From assembly GCF_001189955.1 (NCBI RefSeq), contig NZ_LFLT01000008.1:90210-154209 (forward strand): 64,000 bases of DNA, given 5' to 3'. The DNA comes from Herbaspirillum chlorophenolicum (GTDB lineage: Bacteria > Pseudomonadota > Gammaproteobacteria > Burkholderiales > Burkholderiaceae_D). Numbering within the stretch: position 1 is the stretch's first letter; each line of letters opens with the position of its first letter. The notes below the pieces were generated by a model. That model did not search any database. It was given only the letters and a program-made list of their open reading frames with translations, and was not told the origin of the DNA. The position numbers and the translations under genes are program-made. This document shows positions 1-9,700 of the stretch, one piece after another.

Positions 1-612
1 GCGCACGCTGAAGTGCGTGCCGGCGTGGTCGATGGCGCCGACCTTGCCGGCGTCGGCATAGCGGCCATCGGCGGACAGTTGCAAGGCATCCGGTTGCCAG
101 CTGCGCCACAGCTTGTGGGCGACGTCGAGGAATTCGTCGGCGCGGTCGTAGCGCACGTCGTGCGGCAGCGTTTCCTTCAGGCCGAAGTTGTCGGCCTCGC
201 CCTGGTTGACCGAGGTCACCACGTTCCAGGCCGCGCGCCCGCCAGAAAGGTGGTCCAGCGTGGCGAATTCGCGCGCCAGGCTGTAGGGCTGCGAATAGGT
301 GGTGGAGCGCGTGGCGCCCAGGCCGATGTGTTCGGTGACGGCGGCCAGCGCGCCGAGGATGGGCAGCGGGTCCAGCCGCGTGGCGTCCTGGTCGCCGACG
401 GCGATGCCGTGGCGATGGCTCTCGCCATAGCGCGTCGATACCGCCAGCCGGTCGGCGAAGAACAGCAGGTCGAAGTTGGCGCGTTCCAGCGTCTGCGCGA
501 TGTGGCGGTAATAGTCCAACTGCAGGAAGCCGCCGGGCCGGCTTTGCGGATGCCGCCACAGCGCCTGGCTGTGGGCGGCATTGCCGGCGATCAGGAAGGC
601 GGCCAGATGCAT
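1..612 (-). CDS. LLM-class flavin-dependent monooxygenase, N-terminal part
   Basis: The first 204 codons of a luciferase-like flavin monooxygenase of the NtaA/SnaA/DszA type; the gene continues beyond the left edge. The protein starts MHLAAFLIAG and contains segments typical of the family, such as FFADRLAVS, SRL-like DPLPILGALAAVTEHIGLGAT, and GGRAAWNVVTS. Known members use reduced flavin and oxygen to oxidise organosulfur or aminopolycarboxylate substrates. The start lies only 3 bases after the stop of the binding-protein gene upstream, so the two form an operon. That partner suggests a role in desulfonation or use of an organosulfur compound, which is inference; the substrate cannot be read from the sequence. 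Confidence 0.88.
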   Translation of the reverse strand, partial: MHLAAFLIAGNAAHSQALWRHPQSRPGGFLQLDYYRHIAQTLERANFDLLFFADRLAVSTRYGESHRHGIAVGDQDATRLDPLPILGALAAVTEHIGLGATRSTTYSQPYSLAREFATLDHLSGGRAAWNVVTSVNQGEADNFGLKETLPHDVRYDRADEFLDVAHKLWRSWQPDALQLSADGRYADAGKVGAIDHAGTHFSVR

Positions 613-615
613 GGC

Positions 616-1587
616 TTACACGAGCACTTCAGGGTAGACCTTGTCCTGCACGCGTACTGCGCTCTTGAGCAGGCCGAGCTTGAGGAAGGCATCGGCAATC
701 TGCTGCTGCTCTGCGACGATACCGGCGTCGACCGCCACCGTGGTGTAGTTGCGGCGTTCGGTGGCCAGCTTCAGCACCTTGGGGTCCACACCCAGTTGCG
801 GCGCCAGCAGGTCGGCGGTTTCCTGCGGATGCGACTGGGTCCAGTTGTTGGCCTTCTTCAGCTCGGCGAACAGCGTGCGCACGATCTCCTTGTTCTGGTC
901 GACGAACTTCGGCACGGCCAGGTGGAAAGTACGGTTGTTGGACAGCCCGGCGCCGTCGCGCAGGATGCGCGGACGGGTCGTGATCTCCTGGCCCGCCAGG
1001 AAGGGATCCCACAGCGTGGCGGCGTCGACGTTGCCGGACTGGAACGCCGCGCGCACATCGGCGGCGTTGGTGACGTAGACCGGTTCGATGTCGCTGTAGG
1101 TGAGGCCGACTTCTTCCAGCGCTTTGAGCAGCAGGAACTGCACATTCCAGCCGCGCCCGGTGGCGACCTTCTTGCCCTTGAGGTCCTTGACGGTGCGGAT
1201 CGGCGAATCCTGGGCCACGAAGATGGCGATGCCCTTGGGATACGGTTGCTCCGCGCCGAGGTAGACCGCATTCACGCCCGAGGCGTTGGCGAACACCGAC
1301 GGCGTATCGGCGGCGTGGCCGAAATCGATGGCGTTGGCATTGAGTGCTTCGGTCAGTTGCGGGCCGGCCGCGAACTCGAACCACTTGACCGACCAGCCGC
1401 GCGGTTGCAGCGCTTGCTCCAGCTGGCCGGTACCTTTGAGGATATTGAGCGTGTTGAACTTCTGGTAGCCGATGCGCAAGACCTTGTCCTGAGCGGCCAG
1501 CACCAGCGGCGCGCCACCGGCCAGCGCGCCGGCAGCCAGGCCTTGCAGCAGCAGGCGCCGCTTGAGATTGTGTTGTTCGCCGTTCAT
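616..1587 (-). CDS. ABC transporter substrate-binding protein, SsuA/aliphatic sulfonate type
   Basis: A 323-residue periplasmic binding protein of the SsuA/TauA/NMT1-like fold. The N-terminus LKRRLLLQGLAAGALAGG is a twin-arginine-like or Sec signal peptide, followed by a mature start near LRIGYQKFN. Family segments include ALNANAIDFG, ADTPSVFANA, VKDLKGKKVATGRG and ATLWDPFLA. The start at 1587 has AAGGGGAA upstream and is preferred over an in-frame ATG at 1737 that would destroy the signal peptide. The flavin monooxygenase follows after 3 bases. Permease and ATPase genes are not in the window and may lie to the left. An aliphatic sulfonate or another sulfur compound is the likely ligand, but this is inferred from family and neighbour. 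Confidence 0.9.
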   Translation of the reverse strand: MNGEQHNLKRRLLLQGLAAGALAGGAPLVLAAQDKVLRIGYQKFNTLNILKGTGQLEQALQPRGWSVKWFEFAAGPQLTEALNANAIDFGHAADTPSVFANASGVNAVYLGAEQPYPKGIAIFVAQDSPIRTVKDLKGKKVATGRGWNVQFLLLKALEEVGLTYSDIEPVYVTNAADVRAAFQSGNVDAATLWDPFLAGQEITTRPRILRDGAGLSNNRTFHLAVPKFVDQNKEIVRTLFAELKKANNWTQSHPQETADLLAPQLGVDPKVLKLATERRNYTTVAVDAGIVAEQQQIADAFLKLGLLKSAVRVQDKVYPEVLV

Positions 1588-1746
1588 GCCCGTTCCCCTT
1601 TTTTCATCCAAAAGGCAACAGGGTAGGCAGGAGCAGGGCGCACGGGAAGGAAGAATTCCGCAGTTGCAAATGCGAAATTGTTTGTAGCCAGCCCGGCAAT
1701 GCCTTTCCGGTCTATTGCTTTTATGCCACTGCGGCAATTTGTCCCA

Positions 1747-1774
1747 TTGCGGGGCAGGTGCGGGATTTTATAGA
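1747..1774 (+). promoter_or_regulatory. Possible sigma-70 promoter before the small ORF and SNF2 gene
   Basis: TTGCGG at 1747-1752 and TATAGA at 1769-1774 are separated by 16 bases. The match is moderate at the -35 and good at the -10. It lies 40 bases before a small ORF and could drive both that ORF and the helicase. Predicted by eye only. Confidence 0.3.
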
Positions 1775-1815
1775 ATGGCGGTTCTCCGTCGAACCGGCAA
1801 TTTTTCCTCTTCCCC

Positions 1816-2004
1816 ATGACCGCACTTTTCGACCGCGTCGAAACATTCATGCGCAAGGCCTCAGGACTGCATATCGTGCTGGCCCTGTTGCTGGTGTGCG
1901 GCCTGTTGTGCTGGGCGGTCTGGGCATGGGCTACCGGCGAGGGCCGCGTGCCTTTTGCCATGTTCGACTTCTGTATCACGCCACCGGCTGCCTCCGGAAA
2001 ATAA
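1816..2004 (+). CDS. Small single-pass membrane protein (unknown)
   Basis: A 62-codon ORF starting MTALFDRVETFMRKASG. Residues about 18-40 form one strongly hydrophobic helix (HIVLALLLVCGLLCWAVWAW), followed by a short tail. A plausible promoter lies upstream, and the helicase gene begins 63 bases after the stop. I do not recognise a family. The clean charge-then-helix layout argues for a real small membrane protein, but the ORF is short and could be fortuitous. Confidence 0.4.
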   Translation: MTALFDRVETFMRKASGLHIVLALLLVCGLLCWAVWAWATGEGRVPFAMFDFCITPPAASGK

Positions 2005-2066
2005 GCGGCACACTGCTGTACGGCGCCAGCCGTTAAAATGGGCGCTCGTTTTGCCGACGATGCCGC

Positions 2067-4550
2067 ATGAGCTCCCAACCCGCCACTTCCCGTTATCCCA
2101 TCCGTTTCCATCCGCGCCTGACGCTGCAAACGCTCACGCGCGGCGATGGCTTGCTCGGCATGCGCCCGCATGGGCTGTTCGGCCCGCGCGGCGGCATGGT
2201 GACGGTGGCGCAGATCGACTGGACCTATGGCGAAGGCGCAGAACGCTGGAGCATGCCGGCCCCGGTGCGTTTTGAAGACGAGGGTGACGTCGGCTATACG
2301 CCGGCGCATATCGTGCGCGATGTGCAAGCCGAAACAGCCGCCCTCGAACTGATCCGCGAGCAGGGTTTCCTGCCGCTGCGCGAAGACGCCTTGCAATGGC
2401 GTGCACACAATCCCCTGCACGATGCCGGCCCGTTATGGACGCTGGTGCAGGAAGCCTCATTCGGCGATTTCTGGGCCGACCAGGCGCCGCGCCTGCAGCA
2501 GCTCGGCTGGCAACTGGTGGTCAAGCCCGGTTTCGCGCACGAGAGCGTGCCGGTCGCCGCATGGCGTTTCATCGTCAGCAGCGAGACCGGCGAAGTACTG
2601 GGCAAGGAAGTAGCCGCCCCCCTGCAGCCGCGTGCATTTTCAAGCGAGGTATTCGACGGCCTCGACCCATCGGGACGCTGGCTGCTTTCCATCGGCATCG
2701 AGGTCGATGGCGAGACCATGGATGTCGGCCCGATGGTGGCCGACTTGCTGCGGCGCGACCCGCGCTGGGCCGATGCGCGGCAGGTCGAGAAGATGGACGA
2801 CCATGCGCTGATCTCGCTGCGCGCGCCGGGCGGGCGCCGCATCGATGCCATGGCCGGGCCGCTCAAGGCCGTGGTGCTGGCGCTGCTCGACTTGCTGAGC
2901 GACCTCAAGCGCAAAGAGGGGCCGCTGACCCTGACGCCTTGGGACGCCCATCGGCTGGACGCCATCCATAGCGCGCTGCTGGGGCTGGACGGCGGTGCAC
3001 CCTGGCACATGAGCGGAGAATCCGGCGTACTGAAGCTGGCGCAGCGTTTGCGCCAGGCCGGTGCGGTACGCGGCATCGAAGCACCCGAGGGGCTGGGCAT
3101 CGTGCTGCGCAGCTACCAGCTGCAAGGCGTGGCCTGGCTGCAATATTTGCGCGAGCAAGGGCTGGCCGGCATCCTCGCCGACGACATGGGCCTGGGCAAG
3201 ACCGCCCAGGTGCTGGCGCATATGCTCATCGAGAAGCAAGCCGGCAGGCTCGACCGGCCGGCGCTGGTGGTGGTGCCGACGTCGCTGCTGTTCAACTGGC
3301 AGCAAGAGGCACAGCGCATCGCACCCGCCTTGCGCGTGCTGGTGCTGCATGGCGAAGGGCGCGCAAGGCATATCGAGTCTATTGGCATGGGTGAGGCCGA
3401 CCTGGTGCTGACGACTTATCCGCTGTTGTGGCGCGACCTTGGCGAACTGGCCCGCCTGCGTTTCCACCTGCTGGTGCTGGACGAAGCGCAGACGGTGAAG
3501 AACGCCACTTCGCGCAGCGCCACTGCCGCGCGCAAGCTGCACGCGCGCCATCGCATCTGCATGACCGGCACGCCGCTGGAAAACCACTTGGGCGAACTGT
3601 GGACACAGTTCCATTTCCTGATGCCGGGCTTTCTCGGTGATGCGCGCAGCTTCTCGCGCCTGTGGCGCAAGCCCATCGAAGAGCAGGGCCAGACCGTGCG
3701 CGCGCGTTTGCTGGCGCAGCGCGTGCGCCCCTTCATCCTGCGCCGGCGCAAGGAAGACGTGCTGCAAGAGCTGCCGCCGCGCACCGAGATCATCGAACGC
3801 CTGCAATTGCAGGGCCGCCAGCGCGAGCTGTATGAAAGCGTGCGCATCGCCGCTGACAAGCAAGTCAGGCGCGCGCTGCTGCGCCGCGGCTTGTCCGGTT
3901 CGCACGTCACGGTGATGGATGCGCTGCTGAAGCTGCGCCAGGTTTGCTGCGATCCTTACCTGCTCAAAGAGGGGCGCATGCCAAAAGGCATCGAGCGCGC
4001 CAAGATAGAACTGCTGCGCGACATGCTGCCGGCCCTGGTGGCGGAAGGGCGGCGCATCCTGGTGTTTTCGCAATTCACTGCGATGCTGGCCTTGATCGAA
4101 GCCGAACTGCGCGAACTGGGGCTGACGTGGCTCTCGCTCACCGGCGACACTGAACCCGCCATGCGCGGCGCCGTGATCGCGCAATTCCAGGCGCGGCAGG
4201 CGCCGCTGTTCCTCATCAGCCTCAAGGCCGGCGGCGTCGGCCTGAACCTGACCGCGGCCGATACGGTGGTGCTGGTCGACCCCTGGTGGAACCCGGCGGT
4301 GGAAGAACAGGCCATCGCCCGCGCGCACCGCCTGGGACAGACGCAGCAGGTGTTCGTCTACAAGCTGGTGGTGGAAGGCAGCATCGAAGAGCGGCTGCTG
4401 GAACTGCAGGTGCGCAAGTCGGCGCTGGCCGAAGGCGTGCTGGGGCGCGACGATGCGCAGGCGGTCAAGTTCGGGGAGGAGGAGTTGCAGGCTTTGCTGG
4501 CACCGCTGGGAGCGGGAATTGCGGAGAAGGTGGTAGGGATATCGTCCTGA
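2067..4550 (+). CDS. SNF2-family DEAD/DEAH-box helicase
   Basis: An 827-residue Swi2/Snf2 ATPase. The N-terminal 340 residues are family-specific. The SNF2_N half follows with Walker A DDMGLGKT near residue 373, LTTYPLLWRD, the DEAQ box near 471, and TGTPLENHLGELW near 500. The helicase C half has VFSQFTAML near 665, GGVGLNLTAAD near 722 and the motif VI arginines in RAHRLGQTQQ near 755. Such proteins use ATP to translocate on double-stranded DNA and remodel protein-DNA complexes; bacterial members such as RapA act on RNA polymerase. I see no SWIM zinc finger at the N-terminus, unlike some longer bacterial SNF2 proteins. It ends opposite the convergent TpsB gene. Confidence 0.95.
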   Translation: MSSQPATSRYPIRFHPRLTLQTLTRGDGLLGMRPHGLFGPRGGMVTVAQIDWTYGEGAERWSMPAPVRFEDEGDVGYTPAHIVRDVQAETAALELIREQGFLPLREDALQWRAHNPLHDAGPLWTLVQEASFGDFWADQAPRLQQLGWQLVVKPGFAHESVPVAAWRFIVSSETGEVLGKEVAAPLQPRAFSSEVFDGLDPSGRWLLSIGIEVDGETMDVGPMVADLLRRDPRWADARQVEKMDDHALISLRAPGGRRIDAMAGPLKAVVLALLDLLSDLKRKEGPLTLTPWDAHRLDAIHSALLGLDGGAPWHMSGESGVLKLAQRLRQAGAVRGIEAPEGLGIVLRSYQLQGVAWLQYLREQGLAGILADDMGLGKTAQVLAHMLIEKQAGRLDRPALVVVPTSLLFNWQQEAQRIAPALRVLVLHGEGRARHIESIGMGEADLVLTTYPLLWRDLGELARLRFHLLVLDEAQTVKNATSRSATAARKLHARHRICMTGTPLENHLGELWTQFHFLMPGFLGDARSFSRLWRKPIEEQGQTVRARLLAQRVRPFILRRRKEDVLQELPPRTEIIERLQLQGRQRELYESVRIAADKQVRRALLRRGLSGSHVTVMDALLKLRQVCCDPYLLKEGRMPKGIERAKIELLRDMLPALVAEGRRILVFSQFTAMLALIEAELRELGLTWLSLTGDTEPAMRGAVIAQFQARQAPLFLISLKAGGVGLNLTAADTVVLVDPWWNPAVEEQAIARAHRLGQTQQVFVYKLVVEGSIEERLLELQVRKSALAEGVLGRDDAQAVKFGEEELQALLAPLGAGIAEKVVGISS

Positions 4551-4679
4551 CGAGGGACGGGATCAAGCGGCACTCGACGAGCGAAAATATGTGGCAGAAA
4601 TTCCATCATTGCCCGAACTTGGAAAAGCCAGACCCTGGATCGATCAAGGGCGGCTTAATCCATGCGCAAGGCACCATCA

Positions 4680-6470
4680 TCAATATCGATATAACAGCGT
4701 AAAACCGACGGTCTGTGAACTCGTCTTGAAATTCTGTGGTTTGTACAAGGCCCAGGCGATGAACATATCGTAGCTCAGGCCACTGACGTTACCGCGCATG
4801 CCAAGTGCGGTACCGGCCAGTTTATCTCCCAGCAGATATTGCACATTCGGGCCATAGACCTTGCCGGTATCCAGACCGGCGTAGATCGAATGACGGCTTT
4901 TCCCTAATGGCATATCGACCTCGTTACGAACGAAGAAGCCACGCTCGGCGGCGAGATTCAGATCACCATCAAATCCTCTGACTGTATAGCGATTGCCGAT
5001 CACGAACTGTTCCGTTGCATAGAGTGCCGACTGCGTGGTTTGTCCGCGTAGAGTGCCTATATAGGTGAACGGCTGGTTTGCGATCTTGAATGGCATCAAT
5101 AGTGTCGCATCGATGGTTTGCAAGGTGTATCGGAATGTCGGCCCTCCGGATTGTCGCAGCGGTGAGTCGGCGTCGCCGTTGAACCAGCCAACGCCCCAAC
5201 GGTTGGCGAGGACCAGGTCTAACTGTGCGTTGCCAAGGTGATGTCTGTGTAACCATGCCAGTTCGGCGAACGTCGTATTGCGCCGTTGGTTATTCAATTC
5301 GGTATTGTCGATGTAGGCACGGTTCCAACGTTTTCCTACTTTGAATTGGACGCTGTTTTTCTTCTGTTGGTCGCGTTGGAACAGATATGTGATCTTCGCT
5401 TCCAGGTTTTTTGATTGTCCGCTGGATGTGAAGGTCTGGAACAACCCCGCTATTTCCTGGTGATATTGATAGCTGCTGCCGGCTATGCCAAAGGTCCAGT
5501 AACCATAGGGTATCGCGTAGGAAATCTGGTTGCCGGTGGTGCCGCGCTGCCGCCCTTTGCGGTCGGCATCGGTATTGAGGCCGATATTGAAAGAATCGTT
5601 CAGCCCGAGCGGATTGTCGATTGCCAGATTTGTACCCGCTTGTAGCTGGCCGGTGCCTTTCGCTCCACTATCATCGAGCGTCACTGACAATCGCCACGGT
5701 TTGGTGCGAGTAAGGTTGATGACGATATCGCTCTCACCAGGATGCTCGCCAGGGATGATTTGCATATCGATATCCTGCGAGGAAATTCTCTTCATCTGCT
5801 CCAGGCCCTGCTCCAAATCACGTAGATTAAGAAGGTCGCCCGGTCTTGCCGGGAAGGCGGTCTTCCAGCTTCCGGAGATGTCGGCCGTTGCGAAACGGAT
5901 GGAGCGGATGACACCTGGAATCAGAACCAGTGTGAGAGCACCGCCCGATAGTTTTTGTTCGGGGACACCGATGCGTGTGGTCGAATAGCCTTTGGCAAGA
6001 AGCATTGCCGATAAGCGCTGACTGATCAAATTGATGCCTTTGTATCCTATGCATCGACCGTGATACGTGTTTAGCGCCTGTTGCAAGAAAGCGAATGGAT
6101 CTTGAGGGAACTTGCTGGCCCCTAGCCGCTGTTGATTCGGCGAGATTTGTGTCGGTAGGTCGAGATGAAGCTCGTTGATCGGAAAGCACGGCGCCTCTTG
6201 GGGCAAGAATCTGTCGTCCGGTGGCACGCTCTCCTGTGATTGCAAGTTCACTTCCGGTTGTTGTTGAAGACGCTGACGCTCTTCCGTTTGGCGTTGAAGT
6301 TGTTCGCGCTGTTGTAGCGCATCGGCCTCTTGCTGGACTCGGTGCTGTGCTTCGATGTCGGGTGTTTGTGCGTACAACGGATTGATTGCCAACAACATGG
6401 GGAAGGCGAGAAGAATAACGGACAAGACCTTTGGAGGAGGTTTGGCATGATGTTGGTTGGTTTCATTCAT
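4680..6470 (-). CDS. Two-partner secretion outer-membrane transporter (TpsB; FhaC/ShlB/CdiB family)
   Basis: A 596-residue TpsB transporter that should export the divergent exoprotein across the outer membrane. The signal peptide is VLSVILLAFPMLLAINPLYAQ, cleaved near residue 35. A glutamine-rich, probably helical linker (residues 36-80) follows, then POTRA-like domains (roughly 110-260) and a 16-strand barrel region ending in aromatic LLYRY. The conserved VRGF motif that caps the lid loop is at about 495. The start used is ATG 6470; a GTG at 6479 is equally possible, and an in-frame ATG at 6653 is unlikely because it precedes the signal peptide by 60 residues. TpsB and TpsA genes are usually co-directional; here they are head to head, so they need separate promoters. 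Confidence 0.93.
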   Translation of the reverse strand: MNETNQHHAKPPPKVLSVILLAFPMLLAINPLYAQTPDIEAQHRVQQEADALQQREQLQRQTEERQRLQQQPEVNLQSQESVPPDDRFLPQEAPCFPINELHLDLPTQISPNQQRLGASKFPQDPFAFLQQALNTYHGRCIGYKGINLISQRLSAMLLAKGYSTTRIGVPEQKLSGGALTLVLIPGVIRSIRFATADISGSWKTAFPARPGDLLNLRDLEQGLEQMKRISSQDIDMQIIPGEHPGESDIVINLTRTKPWRLSVTLDDSGAKGTGQLQAGTNLAIDNPLGLNDSFNIGLNTDADRKGRQRGTTGNQISYAIPYGYWTFGIAGSSYQYHQEIAGLFQTFTSSGQSKNLEAKITYLFQRDQQKKNSVQFKVGKRWNRAYIDNTELNNQRRNTTFAELAWLHRHHLGNAQLDLVLANRWGVGWFNGDADSPLRQSGGPTFRYTLQTIDATLLMPFKIANQPFTYIGTLRGQTTQSALYATEQFVIGNRYTVRGFDGDLNLAAERGFFVRNEVDMPLGKSRHSIYAGLDTGKVYGPNVQYLLGDKLAGTALGMRGNVSGLSYDMFIAWALYKPQNFKTSSQTVGFTLLYRY

Positions 6471-6479
6471 TGCATTCAC

Positions 6480-6752
6480 TGCATATTCGTCCCAAAAGAA
6501 ACCTGCGGCGCAAGTTGCTTTGTAAAAATGTAAAGCTCGCCAGATCAAGGTCTCAAGTGAAAGAAGCTGGAGGCAGGAATCGGCTGAGGGGATATTAGGG
6601 AATCGCTGGCGAACATCCCATCGGAAAAATCGGAGATGCGTTTCGAAGCACACAGAATTTGCTTAAAGGCTGTCGGACTCAAATTTGTGCTATATGCATG
6701 CGGCGGAAATTCACTGACTCTTCGACTTTCTCTCCCTATCCGGAGCTCGGAA
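6480..6752. promoter_or_regulatory. Divergent intergenic region between tpsB and tpsA
   Basis: This 273-base region is AT-richer than the flanking genome and must hold the promoters of both secretion genes. I could not assign convincing -35/-10 pairs. If translation of the exoprotein began at the alternative ATG at 6636, part of this region would be coding. Confidence 0.5.
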
Positions 6753-9700
6753 GTGAAAAGGTCGAAAAGATTGAATACCCGTTTTTTGTGCCTGGCGGGC
6801 AGCATTGCCCTGGCATATAACCCTTTAATATTGGTTCGTGCCCAGACGTCGCCGATCAAGGCCGATTCCAATGCCGCCGGCGCGAACCGTCCTGTGATCG
6901 ACAGCACTGCCAATGGCCGGCCCCTAGTACAGATAGTCGCTCCCAATGCAGCAGGCGTGTCGCACAATCAATATCAGCAATTCAACGTCGACAGGGCCGG
7001 TGCCATTCTCAACAACGCCACCGGCAATGCCTTGACTCAGCAAGGTGGCTGGATATCGGCCAATCCGAATCTGGGCAATGGCAATGCAGCGCGGTTGATT
7101 CTCAATGAAGTCACCAGTAACAATCCAAGCCAGTTGCGTGGGTACCTGGAAGTGGCTGGCCAGCGCGCCGATGTGGTGGTCTCCAATCCGAATGGAATTC
7201 TGGTGGATGGTTTTGGCTTCATTAACACCAGCCGCGGAGTATTAACTACCGGTGTGCCGGTGTTCGGCGGCAGTGGTTCTCTCGATGCGTTTCGTGTGAC
7301 TCAGGGGGATATCTCGGTTGGCGGAACTGGCTTCAACGATCGCAGTACTCGCCAGGTCGACCTGATCGCGCGCAGTGTGCAAGTTAACGCTGGCATTTGG
7401 GCCGATCGTCTTAACATTATGGCCGGCGCCAATCGGGTTAATTATGTGGACCTAGGGGTGCAGGTCATTGACGGGGGCGGAGGTGCACCGACGGTGGCAG
7501 TGGACGTGTCGGCCATCGGTGGTATGTATGCCAACCACATCAGAATGGTTGGCACTGAAGCCGGCGTCGGTGTGAAGAGCTATGGAAAAATGGCTGCCAT
7601 GGGTGGCGATTTCCAGATCGACAGTGCCGGAAAAATTACGCTGGGTGCCGACCTAAATGCGACTGGCAACATGCGAATCGTCAGCAGCGAAGCTATCGTG
7701 AATCAAGCCAAACTGTCTTCCGGTGGTGCGATGGACTTGCGCGCCACTGCCATCGGTAATCAGGGCAAAGAAATTCTGTCTGGCGGCAATCTTTTCATCA
7801 ATGCGACTACGCTCAATAATGCCGACGGGAGCATCAAGAGCAATCATAACGTTAGCCTTGGATTACGCAGCGATTACACGCATGCCCGGGGAGAAACGAT
7901 TTCCGCGGCAGGTGACCTCGCTATCAACACAAGCGGTGACTTCGTCAATCGGAATGACTTGTCTGCCGGCGGCAATCTGAGTGTGCATGCCGCTAACATC
8001 GACATCCGCAAGGATGGCCTGATAAGCGCGGGGAAAATCACCTTGTTGCGCGCGGACCAAGCCATCTCCAACACTGGCCGCATCTACGGCCAGGACATTG
8101 CTCTCGGCGCGCAAAGCATCATCAATGACCATGAAGGAATCTACGGTGACGGCATGCCGGCAGGTGTGATTGCTGCTCGCAATACGCTGAACATAGGGGC
8201 GAAGACACTTGTCAACCGTGAGCACGCATTGCTCAAAAGCGATGGCGATATGGCCATCGGTAGTGTGTTAGACGGCCGCAACAAGGCCAACGGCCGCGCC
8301 AACAGCATCATCAATAGCTCGGCTATCATCGATGCCGGCGGCCGACTTTCCATCGCCAGTGCCATATTGCGTAATACCAATGCCCATTTCGCCAGCGAAA
8401 TTCGACTGGACCCCAGCAAGGCGCGCAGTTGGACGGAATATGAGATCGACGGTCATCCTCGGGTGTTTACAGCCGAGGAAGTGCGTTTGGTCCCTGAGGG
8501 CGGCGTGATGAAACTGATGGTTAATGCTGACCAGTCCCGTCATAACGATTACACCATTCGCCACATCAAAGAAACCACTCGCAGCTCCATCGTGACCCAA
8601 ACAGATCCCGGCAAGATCGTTTCACGGGGAGACATGCTGCTCACTGGCGGCACGGTCACCAACGACAAGAGCGCGATCGTGGCTGGTGGAACACTGACGG
8701 GCCGTATCGACGGTGCTGACAATGGCGGTACCAATCCGCAAGGAGAAATATTCGTCCGCCGCGATATCGTTTCGATTCACCGTACGACCGAGAAATGCGG
8801 CTTTATGGGTAGCAAACGATGCAACAAGGACATTACCAGCTACCCAAACGTCGATTTTCCCGTCACCCACTTCGACCTCGGCATCTGGAAAGCCTCGGCC
8901 AATACTGCCCATGACAGCGTTCCCAATCCGGTTGGAGACAACAAGCCGCAGATCGTACCTTTGCCCACAAGCCAGCTCTATCGTCCTGTGACGGTGCCGG
9001 GGACGAACTATCTGATTGAGGCCGATCCTGCCTTTACCAATTACCGCAGCTTCCTCAGCAGTGATTATCTGCTGAACCGTATGGCGACGAATCCGGAATC
9101 CACGCAAAAGCGATTGGGCGACGGCTACTACGAACAACAGATCATCAACGACCAGATTTTGCGGTTGACCGGCCGCATGACCCTTGGCACCTACGCCAGC
9201 AATGAAGATCAATATCGGGCCCTGATGGATGCCGGCGTGGCCTTCGCACGATCCTTCGATATTGTTCCAGGGATGGCGTTGTCAGTGGGGCAGATGGCGC
9301 AATTGACTAGCGACATTGTCTGGTTGGTAGAGCAAAACATTCTCTTATCTGACGGCACCACGCAACAGGCACTGGTGCCTGTGGTCTACCTGTCACGCCT
9401 GCACGCGCAGGATGTCAGGCCTGGCGGTGCCTTGATCGCCGCTGAAAACATCGATCTCAAGATAAACGGCAACCTGGTGAACGCCGGCACTCTTCAAGCC
9501 AATGCCAATCTGTCTATCGATGCTGCGGGAGATATCGACAATAACCTGGGCACCATAGGTCGCCATGCCACCACCGGAACGACATTGCTAACGGCTGCCA
9601 ATGACGTTAACAGCAAATCGGGGATGATCAACGGCCAGCGTGTGGCCATCCTGGCTGGACGCGATGCCAACATCGGCACCGTGGCCAATGCCAGCAATGG

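Noticed and set aside
13..1626. 537-codon open frame on the plus strand
   Set aside because: It is antisense to the flavin monooxygenase and sulfonate-binding protein, which are unmistakable on the other strand.
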